Virus record (IMG/VR): IMGVR_UViG_3300032397_000010
Span: 1-64,000 of that record
Length of the DNA: 64,000 nucleotides
Source of the DNA: a virus
Reading direction: 5' to 3' (one strand)
Position numbers and translations under genes: made by a program
Notes under the pieces: generated by a model
Seen by the model: the letters and a program-made list of their open reading frames with translations, nothing else
Told to the model about the DNA's origin: nothing
Databases searched by the model: none
In this document: one piece after another, positions 45,645-52,163 of the stretch
Numbering within the stretch: the first letter of the stretch is position 1
How the letters are laid out: each line of letters opens with the position of its first letter

Positions 45645-46702
45645 CAACGCAACACAACTTCGGTCCCGTCGGCATCATCGGTTCGACCATCGCTGATCTG
45701 CCAGATCCGAAACTGCTTCCCCTCGGTGAGTACTTCATCTCCGGGGCCGACGGCCGGACGTTCTTCGTCGTGCGCAACGGAGCGGGGCAGCACGTCTGGG
45801 CGGAGGTCGCCGGAGCGGGCGTGGGATCATCGCCCAACTTCGTCCTCGCGGACTTCGGCACGCAGGATCCGTCGCAGGGGCGCTACACATCGTGGGTCGA
45901 CCTCATGGCCGCGCTCCAGCAGGTCCAGTATGGCGCGGCCCCTATGGTGCGCTGTGCCTTCGAGACCGGCCCGTTCACTGTCCCTCTCGTTGGAATGCCT
46001 GCGAGCGGATGGGATCTTCGAGGAGGACGGTTCACCAGCTTCTACGCTGCGTCTGGCACAGTGATTCTCGATCTTCCTGCGGGCGTGAAGATCGACAACT
46101 GCTTCGGCATCGGGTCTGGCGCAGACCCTGCGGCCGGTTCCCTCTTCCTCAAGATCGCCCCGCCTGCCGGGACCGGCGTGCTGGAGTGGACGGCGCTTCC
46201 TCCGGGGGCACCGAGCATCTTCTCTATCGGTGGTGGCTGCGCTGTGGATCACTCAACCAGCACGGGTGCGCTCATCCGCACGAACGGCGTCAACGGTTTT
46301 GCCGTGATCGCATGTGTCGGCGCGAATCAGAACGTGGGACTCGTTCCTCCACTCTCGGGTCCGCTCGTGCAGCTTCAGGGCAATGACGGTGCGGTCGGAG
46401 TTCAGCAACTTGCGCCCAACGGGTTGCCGGATGGCTGGATCGTTGGAGGCGGACTCACCAGCGGACTTCTGAGCATCTACGACATCTCGGCGAACCCGAA
46501 TACACCCAACCCGGCGGTGTGGATTCCCGGCTTCAGCGGAGGCGCGGGCGTGACGACGCCGTTCCCGCTCCAGAGATCGAGCCTGCTCAGCTACTCGCCT
46601 GTGGCTCCAGCGAACTGGGCGGGCTCGCCTGCGGATGTTGCCGCAGCGATCGATCGCCTCGCCGCTGCGGTCGTCGGGCTTCTTGGCGGACCGATCCCGT
46701 AA
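45641..46702 (+). CDS. Fibre-like protein with QHNFGP anchor module
   Basis: The start is the GTG at 45641 in a GTGA overlap with the previous stop. The 353-residue product has the module (VTTQHNFGPVGIIG..., LLPLGEYFISG, FFVVRNGAG, HVWAE), then a beta-rich body with a long Thr/Gly/Pro-rich middle (GPFTVPLVGMPASGWDL). It is the closest paralog of 394-1539 at the N terminus, with a different C-terminal half. GTG start and coupling suggest co-expression with 43764-45644. Confidence 0.75.
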   Translation: MTTQHNFGPVGIIGSTIADLPDPKLLPLGEYFISGADGRTFFVVRNGAGQHVWAEVAGAGVGSSPNFVLADFGTQDPSQGRYTSWVDLMAALQQVQYGAAPMVRCAFETGPFTVPLVGMPASGWDLRGGRFTSFYAASGTVILDLPAGVKIDNCFGIGSGADPAAGSLFLKIAPPAGTGVLEWTALPPGAPSIFSIGGGCAVDHSTSTGALIRTNGVNGFAVIACVGANQNVGLVPPLSGPLVQLQGNDGAVGVQQLAPNGLPDGWIVGGGLTSGLLSIYDISANPNTPNPAVWIPGFSGGAGVTTPFPLQRSSLLSYSPVAPANWAGSPADVAAAIDRLAAAVVGLLGGPIP

Positions 46703-46726
46703 CTCACGAACAGAGAGACAGAGACC

Positions 46727-47743
46727 ATGACCACGACGCAGCACAACTTCGCAACGACCGAGATCATCACCGACGGCCTGAGCCTGCCCGACGCGAGGTC
46801 GCTCCCGCTCGGAACCATCCTGATCCAGGAGACCACCGGCAGGAGCTACTACGTCGTCCGTGGCGGCGGCGGCATGCACATCTGGATGCTGTCCGGTTCC
46901 GGCGCGGCTGGTCCTCCCTTCCCGGCCACGGAGATTGTATTCGGGTCGGGAACTGGTCTCGCGAGTGATCCGCACTTCGTGTGGAACTCTGCCTCCGCCG
47001 CGCTCGTCGTTTACGACATGGCGGGCGTCCCGCTGTTCTCGACCAACGGCACCGCCCTGAATCGTTCGGCGTTCTTCAGGGACGCGGCGAACGTCGCGAT
47101 GGTCGAGATGTTCAGCAGGAACGATGGAACGCGGAAGTTCGACCTGCTCGACGAGAACGCGACAGCGATGCTGCACGTCAGCCTGTGGAGTTCCACCAGG
47201 ATCCTCGACGCGCTGAACCCCTTCGGCATTTCCGCCATGAGGATCGATACCTCTCCGGGCGTGCAGAACGTGCATTTTCGCGATGACTCTGGACGTGACC
47301 TATTCGTGATCGACGAGCTTGGTACGGCGCGAAGCGTGGCCGTGTCGGACGACACAGGTGCCCCGTTCGTCATCGCGAGCGCGCTGGCGGCGACGCGGAC
47401 GTTCGCGGTGGTCTTCCCGACGACCTCGTTCGGTGCCTTCAGCGTGAACACTCGGCCCGCAACGGCGGGCGTGACCTGCAACGACGTCGCCGACAACATG
47501 GTCTTCTACGTGGACGAGCGCGTCGCGTCGCGACACGCCGAGTTCGGCGCTCCCGCGCAGTTCGCGCCGTACACGCTGGCAACGCTGCCGCCCGTCGTTG
47601 ACAGTCAGCAAATCTGGGTGAGCGACGGGCACAAGCTCATCGATCCTCCGGGACCAGGGACCGGCACGGGCGTCATGGCGTACGGGTCGCTGCTGCCCGT
47701 TCCGGCGTGGCGCGTGTTCTCGACTGACCTGCCCGTCGCGTAG
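46727..47743 (+). CDS. Fibre-like protein with QHNFGP-type module
   Basis: The 338-residue product begins TTTQHNFATTEII and continues with SLPLGTILIQE, RSYYVVRGGGG, HIWML, a slightly diverged copy of the anchor module. The remainder has asparagine/phenylalanine-rich strands (NDGTRKFDLLDENATAMLHV) and an Asp-rich tail, another fibre-like shaft. Weak Shine-Dalgarno (AGAGAC). Followed by a promoter-bearing gap. Confidence 0.75.
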   Translation: MTTTQHNFATTEIITDGLSLPDARSLPLGTILIQETTGRSYYVVRGGGGMHIWMLSGSGAAGPPFPATEIVFGSGTGLASDPHFVWNSASAALVVYDMAGVPLFSTNGTALNRSAFFRDAANVAMVEMFSRNDGTRKFDLLDENATAMLHVSLWSSTRILDALNPFGISAMRIDTSPGVQNVHFRDDSGRDLFVIDELGTARSVAVSDDTGAPFVIASALAATRTFAVVFPTTSFGAFSVNTRPATAGVTCNDVADNMVFYVDERVASRHAEFGAPAQFAPYTLATLPPVVDSQQIWVSDGHKLIDPPGPGTGTGVMAYGSLLPVPAWRVFSTDLPVA

Positions 47744-47744
47744 T

Positions 47745-47773
47745 TGCAACGCACGTCCTGTGTCGGGTATGCT
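47745..47773 (+). promoter_or_regulatory. Promoter TTGCAA-N17-TATGCT
   Basis: TTGCAA (47745-47750), 17 bases, TATGCT (47768-47773), with a ~50-base leader to ATG 47827 that contains a small hairpin and GGAGGAG. A leadered promoter, unlike most neighbours. Confidence 0.5.
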
Positions 47774-47787
47774 ATCGGCCTCAGAAG

Positions 47788-47802
47788 CCGTCGTAGCGAC
47801 GG
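47788..47802 (+). other. Small hairpin in a 5' leader
   Basis: CCGTCG (47788-47793) pairs with CGACGG (47797-47802), loop TAG. It lies just upstream of the Shine-Dalgarno for 47827; possible mRNA stability or translation element. Confidence 0.35.
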
Positions 47803-47826
47803 ATCCATTCACGGAGGAGAATCGCC

Positions 47827-48030
47827 ATGGCCGGTCCCGCTGACATCCAGAACAACTTCGGTCCCATCACCATCGTCGGCAAGGACTGCACGCTCATGCC
47901 CGACCCGCGTGAGCTTCGTCTCGGCACCTGCTTCGTCGAAGAGGTGAGCGGCGCGGCACACTTCGTCGTGCGTGTTGTGACGCCCGGACCGACGTTCGGG
48001 CATCACATCTGGATGCCTCCCTGCATCTGA
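47827..48030 (+). CDS. Free-standing QHNFGP-type module, copy 1
   Basis: The 67-residue product is only the module: DIQNNFGPITIVG, LMPDPRELRLGTCFVEE, HFVVR, HHIWMPPC. Two Cys (CTLM, PPC) could form a disulfide. GGAGGAG precedes the ATG. It is followed 15 bases later by a second such gene. A stand-alone version of a docking domain could cap unused docking sites or join other proteins. Inference only. Confidence 0.72.
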   Translation: MAGPADIQNNFGPITIVGKDCTLMPDPRELRLGTCFVEEVSGAAHFVVRVVTPGPTFGHHIWMPPCI

Positions 48031-48045
48031 TCGAGGAGGAACAAC

Positions 48046-48240
48046 ATGGCCGGGACCATCGACATCCAGATCAACTACGAGCCTCGCACCGTTCTCGGTG
48101 CGACATGCTTGCTTCTGCCGGATCCTCGTCAGCTTCCCCTTGGTACGCGCTGGGTGGACGAGGAGACGGGGCAGTCTCGCTACGTCGTCCGCACGCCTGT
48201 GACCCTTGTTCACAGGTGGATGCCCGCCTGCCTCAGGTAG
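48046..48240 (+). CDS. Free-standing QHNFGP-type module, copy 2
   Basis: The 64-residue product matches the previous one (MAGTIDIQINYEP..., LLLPDPRQLPLGTRWVDEE, RYVVR, HRWMPAC). It has two Cys in similar places (TC near residue 19 and PAC at the end). GAGGA upstream. Tandem duplicate of 47827-48030. Confidence 0.72.
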   Translation: MAGTIDIQINYEPRTVLGATCLLLPDPRQLPLGTRWVDEETGQSRYVVRTPVTLVHRWMPACLR

Positions 48241-48243
48241 CCT
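48238..48243 (+). promoter_or_regulatory. Weak -10 box (TAGCCT) overlapping a stop codon
   Basis: TAGCCT ends six bases before ATG 48250, but its TAG is also the stop of the previous gene and TG is missing, so this is the least reliable box. Confidence 0.3.
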
Positions 48244-48249
48244 TGCCGC

Positions 48250-49326
48250 ATGGGCATCGTTTGCCTCACGCTGCTCGTGAAGAACGAGTCTCGGTCCATG
48301 AGGCAGACGATCGAGTCTGCCTGCGAGGCCGTTGATTGCTGCGTCGTTCTGGACACGGGATCGACGGACGGAACCCAGCAGATCGCACGCGACGCGTGCG
48401 ACGCCTGCGGGATCCCGCTGTTCCTGTACGAGGAACCCTTCGTGGACTTCGCCACGTCTCGGAACCGGTCGATCGACCTGTCCCGAGGCAAGGCGACCTT
48501 CGCGCTGCAGTTGTCCGGCGATGAGTTCCTTTTCGGCGGCCCTGCGCTACGGGACTTCTGCAAGAGCGCCACGAATGGCGTCTACTCCGTCACGATCAGA
48601 TCGGGCGGCCTCGAGTTCCCTTCGACCCGTCTCGTGCGCCCGGATGACTCCTGGCGATGGATCGGCGTCGTCCACGAGTACATGGCGAAGAACGGATCGC
48701 CGCCTCCTGCAGGCATCGTCCCCGGCGCGTACATCACGCATGAGGGGTTCGATCCGGCGCGCAAGGTCGCCCGGTTCAAGCAGGACGAGGTGCTGCTGCG
48801 GGCAGAGCGCGCTCGAGACCCGTCGAACGCTAGGGCGGCCTTCTACCTCGCCCAGACGCTCGAGGATCTCGGTCGCCTTCCCGAGGCATTCGTCGCGTAC
48901 CACGAGCGCATCGCGCTGGGAGGGTGGGACGAGGAAATCTTCGAGGCGAAGTTCCGTCTCGGCCGCATCTCCGAGCGCATCGGACGTCCGTGGTTCGAGA
49001 CGGAGGCGCTGTACCTTCGCGCGTTCAAGTATCACCCGTGGAGGGCTGAGTCGCTGTTTGCCATCGCACAGCATTGGTCCGGCGCGGGGCGACACGACGT
49101 CGCGGTGCTCTTCGCCGAGAGAGCGTACCGTCTACCGCATCCCGGACGCGGCCTGTTCATCGATAGGGACGTGTACACCTGGAAGGCTGCCGACGCTCTG
49201 GCGACCTCGGCGTACTACACGGGCAAGCGGGCCCTCGGTTCCGAAGCCCTTCGGAAGGCTCTCGCCGAAGCTCCGCCGGAACAGCAGGCGAGGCTCGAGA
49301 AGAACCTCTCGTTCTACGCCCGGTAG
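48250..49326 (+). CDS. Family 2 glycosyltransferase with TPR-like C-terminal half
   Basis: The 358-residue product has a GT-A/GT2 start (VCLTLLVKNESRSMRQTIES) with DTGSTDG (35-41), a segment FVDFATSRNRSID, and LQLSGDEFLFGGP, where the Asp/Glu replace the DxD motif. A helical C-terminal half (about 180-340) of TPR-like repeats follows (NARAAFYLAQTLEDLGRLPE..., YHERIALGGWDEE). GT2-TPR proteins in phages modify virion or host surface glycans, or DNA bases. Neighbouring fibre genes favour glycosylation of virion or host-surface structures. It overlaps the convergent gene 49314-49535 by 13 bases. Confidence 0.85.
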   Translation: MGIVCLTLLVKNESRSMRQTIESACEAVDCCVVLDTGSTDGTQQIARDACDACGIPLFLYEEPFVDFATSRNRSIDLSRGKATFALQLSGDEFLFGGPALRDFCKSATNGVYSVTIRSGGLEFPSTRLVRPDDSWRWIGVVHEYMAKNGSPPPAGIVPGAYITHEGFDPARKVARFKQDEVLLRAERARDPSNARAAFYLAQTLEDLGRLPEAFVAYHERIALGGWDEEIFEAKFRLGRISERIGRPWFETEALYLRAFKYHPWRAESLFAIAQHWSGAGRHDVAVLFAERAYRLPHPGRGLFIDRDVYTWKAADALATSAYYTGKRALGSEALRKALAEAPPEQQARLEKNLSFYAR

Positions 49327-49535
49327 GCCGCGAAGCGATTGGTCAGATCGCCCGTCTTGATGTCCACGACGTTGTCGCCGCGCTGGGCTGTCCTAGCAAG
49401 CTCGAGCGAAGCATCGACCGACGTCTTGCTCGATGCCGCGAAGCGATCCGCAGCCTTCTTGACGGCACCGTTGTTGGCGCAAGCGGTGCGCAAGTTGTCT
49501 TCCGTCTGCGCAACCAGCAGTGGCGTCGGGGGCAT
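49314..49535 (-). CDS. Small helical protein
   Basis: The 73-residue product (MPPTPLLVAQTEDNLRTACA...) is helical with an Ala/Thr-rich core (KKAADRFAASSKTSVDASLE) and one Cys. Start ATG 49535 is two bases after the previous stop. Last gene of the membrane/wall cassette. Unknown function. Confidence 0.6.
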   Translation of the reverse strand: MPPTPLLVAQTEDNLRTACANNGAVKKAADRFAASSKTSVDASLELARTAQRGDNVVDIKTGDLTNRFAAYRA

Positions 49536-49537
49536 GG

Positions 49538-49879
49538 CTATCCTCGTCGGTGTGTGGAGTTCAGGTTGAGCAGGGCCTGGGTTACTTGGCCCAGCGCGGC
49601 GACTTGGGCCATCGTGGCGTTTGCACCAGCGTTCAACGCAGTGACACACTCTTCGGTGTTCTTCATCAACTGTGCCGTCACCGCTTGCGCATCCAGCACT
49701 CGCTGGTTCTGCAGGGTCTGGATCAGGGTATCCCGCTTGTCGCGCTCGACCTTCATGTCCCTCCAAAGGTAGACCACCACCCCCGCGAGAGCAACGATCG
49801 CTGCCCCCAGGAGTCCGGCCTTCAGGAAGGCGTTGCCCGGCGTCTCGACTTGCTGGGCCAGGGTGACGAGAAGACGCAT
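49538..49879 (-). CDS. Single-pass membrane protein with coiled coil
   Basis: The 113-residue product has a membrane segment at residues ~20-39 (KAGLLGAAIVALAGVVVYLW). A basic/charged coiled coil follows (DMKVERDKRDTLIQTLQNQR...). One membrane segment plus coiled coil is the design of phage i-spanins and of many small structural membrane proteins. A spanin or holin-related role in lysis is possible next to the cell-wall enzymes, but a partner o-spanin is not evident. Confidence 0.65.
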   Translation of the reverse strand: MRLLVTLAQQVETPGNAFLKAGLLGAAIVALAGVVVYLWRDMKVERDKRDTLIQTLQNQRVLDAQAVTAQLMKNTEECVTALNAGANATMAQVAALGQVTQALLNLNSTHRRG

Positions 49880-49891
49880 GATCCTGCGACA

Positions 49892-50437
49892 TTACTTGAG
49901 AATAACCACTGGATCAACTGATGCGACGTAGAGCGCATACGCTCCGACGGCGATGACAGCGAACAGCCCGAGGCTTGTGCCGGGCGATCCTGTTCCAAGA
50001 CGCACGGAAGCCTCGGCGCTTGCGACGTACTGGTCGTCCGCCTGCGGCCTCGCTCGAGTGACCATGTTCCAGGCTTCCTGCGGAGACTGACCGAGCGATC
50101 GGAGGTACGCGTAGGCCATCGACGGCGAACGGGAGACTCCAGCCGCGCAGTGGACGAGGATCTTCCGTCCGGGCTGCGCGAGGACGGCCCGGATCAGCGC
50201 GACGCCCTTCTGGTACGCCGACGGCGGCTGTGGGCCTCCGCGATCGAGCATCGGCAGGTAGAAGTACCGGATGCCCGTGCCGCCGTAGACCTCGGGCATG
50301 GGCCGCTCGTGCGCAGCGGGCTCGCCCCGCAGGTCCAGGACGTCCGTGATCCCGGCGCGGCGCATCGCGGGCAGCCACGAAGCGTCCGGGACGGATCCGA
50401 TCGCGAGGCGCGGGGTGATCCAGACGAAGTCAGCCAC
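49892..50437 (-). CDS. Dual-specificity protein phosphatase with C-terminal membrane segment
   Basis: The 181-residue product has the protein tyrosine/dual-specificity phosphatase signature HCAAGVSRS (His96, catalytic Cys97, Arg103, Ser104) and the upstream general acid Asp65 (LPMLDRGG). The usual DSP domain covers about residues 5-135. A C-terminal membrane segment (about 156-174, LGLFAVIAVGAYALYV) is unusual for phage proteins. Known DSPs remove phosphate from Ser/Thr/Tyr; targets could be host signalling or cell-envelope proteins. It overlaps the RlpA-like gene by 8 bases. Confidence 0.87.
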   Translation of the reverse strand: MADFVWITPRLAIGSVPDASWLPAMRRAGITDVLDLRGEPAAHERPMPEVYGGTGIRYFYLPMLDRGGPQPPSAYQKGVALIRAVLAQPGRKILVHCAAGVSRSPSMAYAYLRSLGQSPQEAWNMVTRARPQADDQYVASAEASVRLGTGSPGTSLGLFAVIAVGAYALYVASVDPVVILK

Positions 50438-50918
50438 GGTGTCTCCTTGACCACAGGAACGCTATGCCTGCTCCCGCGAGGACAGCGACGATCCACGGAA
50501 GATTCGACTCGGTCTCTCGGAAGGGTCCGAGCGGCACGTTGTTGCCGACGCGCCACGCCTTGACGATCCAGCGATCCGACCAGCCGACGTGACGTACGCC
50601 GAAGAGATGCTGCACCACCATGGGCGATGCGTCGATGATGGGCCCACCCGCGCGGTCTTCGACCCAGCATGCCGGTCCGTCGTCCACAACCTCGGCGATA
50701 CAGCTTGCTCCCGTTCGAGGGTTCACGACACGAACGTGGGTGCCGCATCCGAAGCGATGCGAGCCCGCGATGTAGAACCAACTTCCGTCCACGACGGGAC
50801 CGCAGGCTGTGTGCTGAGCATCTGCGCCGCCTCCGAAAGTCGTGAGGTAGTAGAGGTCGTCAGCAGGCAGGTTTCGGCCCGTGTTCTCACCCTGCCGAGA
50901 GCATCGGTAGTCAGCCAC
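50430..50918 (-). CDS. RlpA-like double-psi beta-barrel protein, C-terminally anchored
   Basis: The 162-residue product fits the RlpA/DPBB pattern (rare lipoprotein A, expansin-like). It has TTFGGGADAQHTACG, FGCGTHVRVVNPRTGASC, VVDDGPACW and IIDASPMVVQHLFG with the Asp before Ala-Ser. The catalytic-type Asp and His are present; bacterial RlpA cleaves naked glycan strands of peptidoglycan. There is no signal peptide or lipobox. A C-terminal membrane segment (LPWIVAVLAGAGIAFLW, ~138-155) and a basic tail RRHRG follow. A wall-active entry or lysis enzyme is likely. Confidence 0.82.
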   Translation of the reverse strand: MADYRCSRQGENTGRNLPADDLYYLTTFGGGADAQHTACGPVVDGSWFYIAGSHRFGCGTHVRVVNPRTGASCIAEVVDDGPACWVEDRAGGPIIDASPMVVQHLFGVRHVGWSDRWIVKAWRVGNNVPLGPFRETESNLPWIVAVLAGAGIAFLWSRRHRG

Positions 50919-51534
50919 GACGACCGTACTTCCTCCAGGCGTAGTACCCGCCCCCGGCGAGGGCCGCCGCGACGAGCAGTGCTGGCGGGACGAACGATCC
51001 TCTGACGACGAGCCAGGACGGCACGTCGCGAGGCGCAGGATGGCCGTAGCGCCCCGCCTGCGTCCAGAGAGAGGCGCTGCTCCCTCCGTCGGTGTACATC
51101 GCCTCGTCGGCCCCTGCGCGAGCGAACTCCTCCGCGAACTGCCACATGCTCATCTGGCCGACGGCGAAGGCCAGCGTGCCGTCCCGCATGATCGCCATCC
51201 CGGCCCGCCACTCAGCACTCGTATCGACGGATGGCGAAGCCACGTTCCGGCCGTTCACCACGAGCGTGGGGTATCCCTGCACGGCGACCCGAGCCCCAGG
51301 AACGACGCTGGCTCCGTCGGTCGCGAAAGGAAGGTTCCCGACGACGGAGATTGTCATTCCGTCGTCAGGGTGACGACTCGGCACGGACGTCCCGTTGACG
51401 CGGTCGTACAGCAGGTACTCGGACCCCGACCCATCGAACATGGGTCCGTCGAGCGCGAGCACGGCGCGATCCATGTCCGGTGGGTCGAGCAGCACCGCGA
51501 GGTCGCGCGCCGAGAACGACCTGACCGTGATCAC
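50911..51534 (-). CDS. Phosphodiester glycosidase-like (NAGPA/DUF2233) protein, C-terminally anchored
   Basis: The start is the GTG at 51532-51534 (207 residues). The NAGPA/DUF2233 pattern is present: ARVAVQGYPTLVVNGR, SAEWRAGMAIMRDGT, AFAVGQMSMWQFAEEF and the signature GADEAMYTDGGSSASLW. Known members hydrolyse phosphodiester-linked sugars; in phages the role is open. A C-terminal membrane segment (~180-198, VPPALLVAAALAGGGYYAW) and a basic tail RKYGRRG mirror the two neighbours. It overlaps the RlpA-like gene by 8 bases. Confidence 0.8.
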   Translation of the reverse strand: MITVRSFSARDLAVLLDPPDMDRAVLALDGPMFDGSGSEYLLYDRVNGTSVPSRHPDDGMTISVVGNLPFATDGASVVPGARVAVQGYPTLVVNGRNVASPSVDTSAEWRAGMAIMRDGTLAFAVGQMSMWQFAEEFARAGADEAMYTDGGSSASLWTQAGRYGHPAPRDVPSWLVVRGSFVPPALLVAAALAGGGYYAWRKYGRRG

Positions 51535-51535
51535 G

Positions 51536-52126
51536 CTACACGCCGTAGGTCGGTAGCAGCGTCGCGTTCCCGTAGGCCTGCCGCGCTTCGGTGTTGATCA
51601 GGGCCACGATGCCGAGAGGAAGCGTGTACGGGGCCGACTGGAGCGACGTGCCCGAGATCGTGAGGAAGCCGTCCACGAACCGCGAGGCGTCCTGGAACAC
51701 CGAGGTCGGCAACGCTGCGGGCGCGCTGCCAGCGGGCAGGTTCATCATCAGTTCGTAGTACCGCTTCGTGCGCGGTCCGTACTCGCCGTCCGGCGGATCG
51801 ATGATCTGCCCGGTGAGCGGCGAATCTCCGCTCGTGAGCGCCTGGGTGGCGCTGTACAGCAGGTTCTGGAACCAGTAGGTGCGTCGCGCGGCCTTCGATG
51901 CGCTCAGGCGGGTGACCATGGCGGTCACGGCGGGTGGCCGAGGAGCGCCGAGAGGAGGCGTCGGTACAGGTCCGGTCGGCGTCGTTCCGCCTCCCGTGCG
52001 CGGACGTGGCGGCGGAAGGGAAGCCGCGTTGGCATCGCTCGAGCGCGTGAGGATGTACACAGGGATCCCAACCACGGCTGCGCCGATGAGAACCTTCGTC
52101 CAGGGGAATGCTTTCCTGCTTGCCAT
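51536..52126 (-). CDS. Membrane-anchored protein, first gene of the wall cassette
   Basis: The 196-residue product has an N-terminal membrane segment (WTKVLIGAAVVGIPVYILT, residues 9-27) and a Pro/Thr-rich stalk (LPPPRPRTGGGTTPTGPVPT). A helical domain with DGEYGPRTKRYYELMM faintly resembles peptidoglycan-binding helices (Gly-Pro-x-Thr). Function unknown; likely part of the same envelope/virion set. Start behind TGATATCCT with no Shine-Dalgarno. Confidence 0.7.
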   Translation of the reverse strand: MASRKAFPWTKVLIGAAVVGIPVYILTRSSDANAASLPPPRPRTGGGTTPTGPVPTPPLGAPRPPAVTAMVTRLSASKAARRTYWFQNLLYSATQALTSGDSPLTGQIIDPPDGEYGPRTKRYYELMMNLPAGSAPAALPTSVFQDASRFVDGFLTISGTSLQSAPYTLPLGIVALINTEARQAYGNATLLPTYGV

Positions 52127-52132
52127 GCGCGG

Positions 52133-52141
52133 AGGATATCA
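52133..52141 (-). promoter_or_regulatory. Extended -10 box, leaderless type
   Basis: TG-A-TATCCT on the minus strand, six bases before ATG 52126; divergent to 52149. Confidence 0.6.
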
Positions 52142-52148
52142 CGGGTTG

Positions 52149-52157
52149 TGGTAGTTT
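52149..52157 (+). promoter_or_regulatory. Extended -10 box, leaderless type (GTG start)
   Basis: TG-G-TAGTTT, six bases before the GTG at 52164; the two divergent boxes are seven bases apart. Confidence 0.6.
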
Positions 52158-52163
52158 CGGCGA

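Noticed and set aside
394-48240. Diversity-generating retroelement acting on the fibre genes
   Set aside because: No reverse transcriptase or template repeat was seen, and the shared modules are conserved, not hypervariable.
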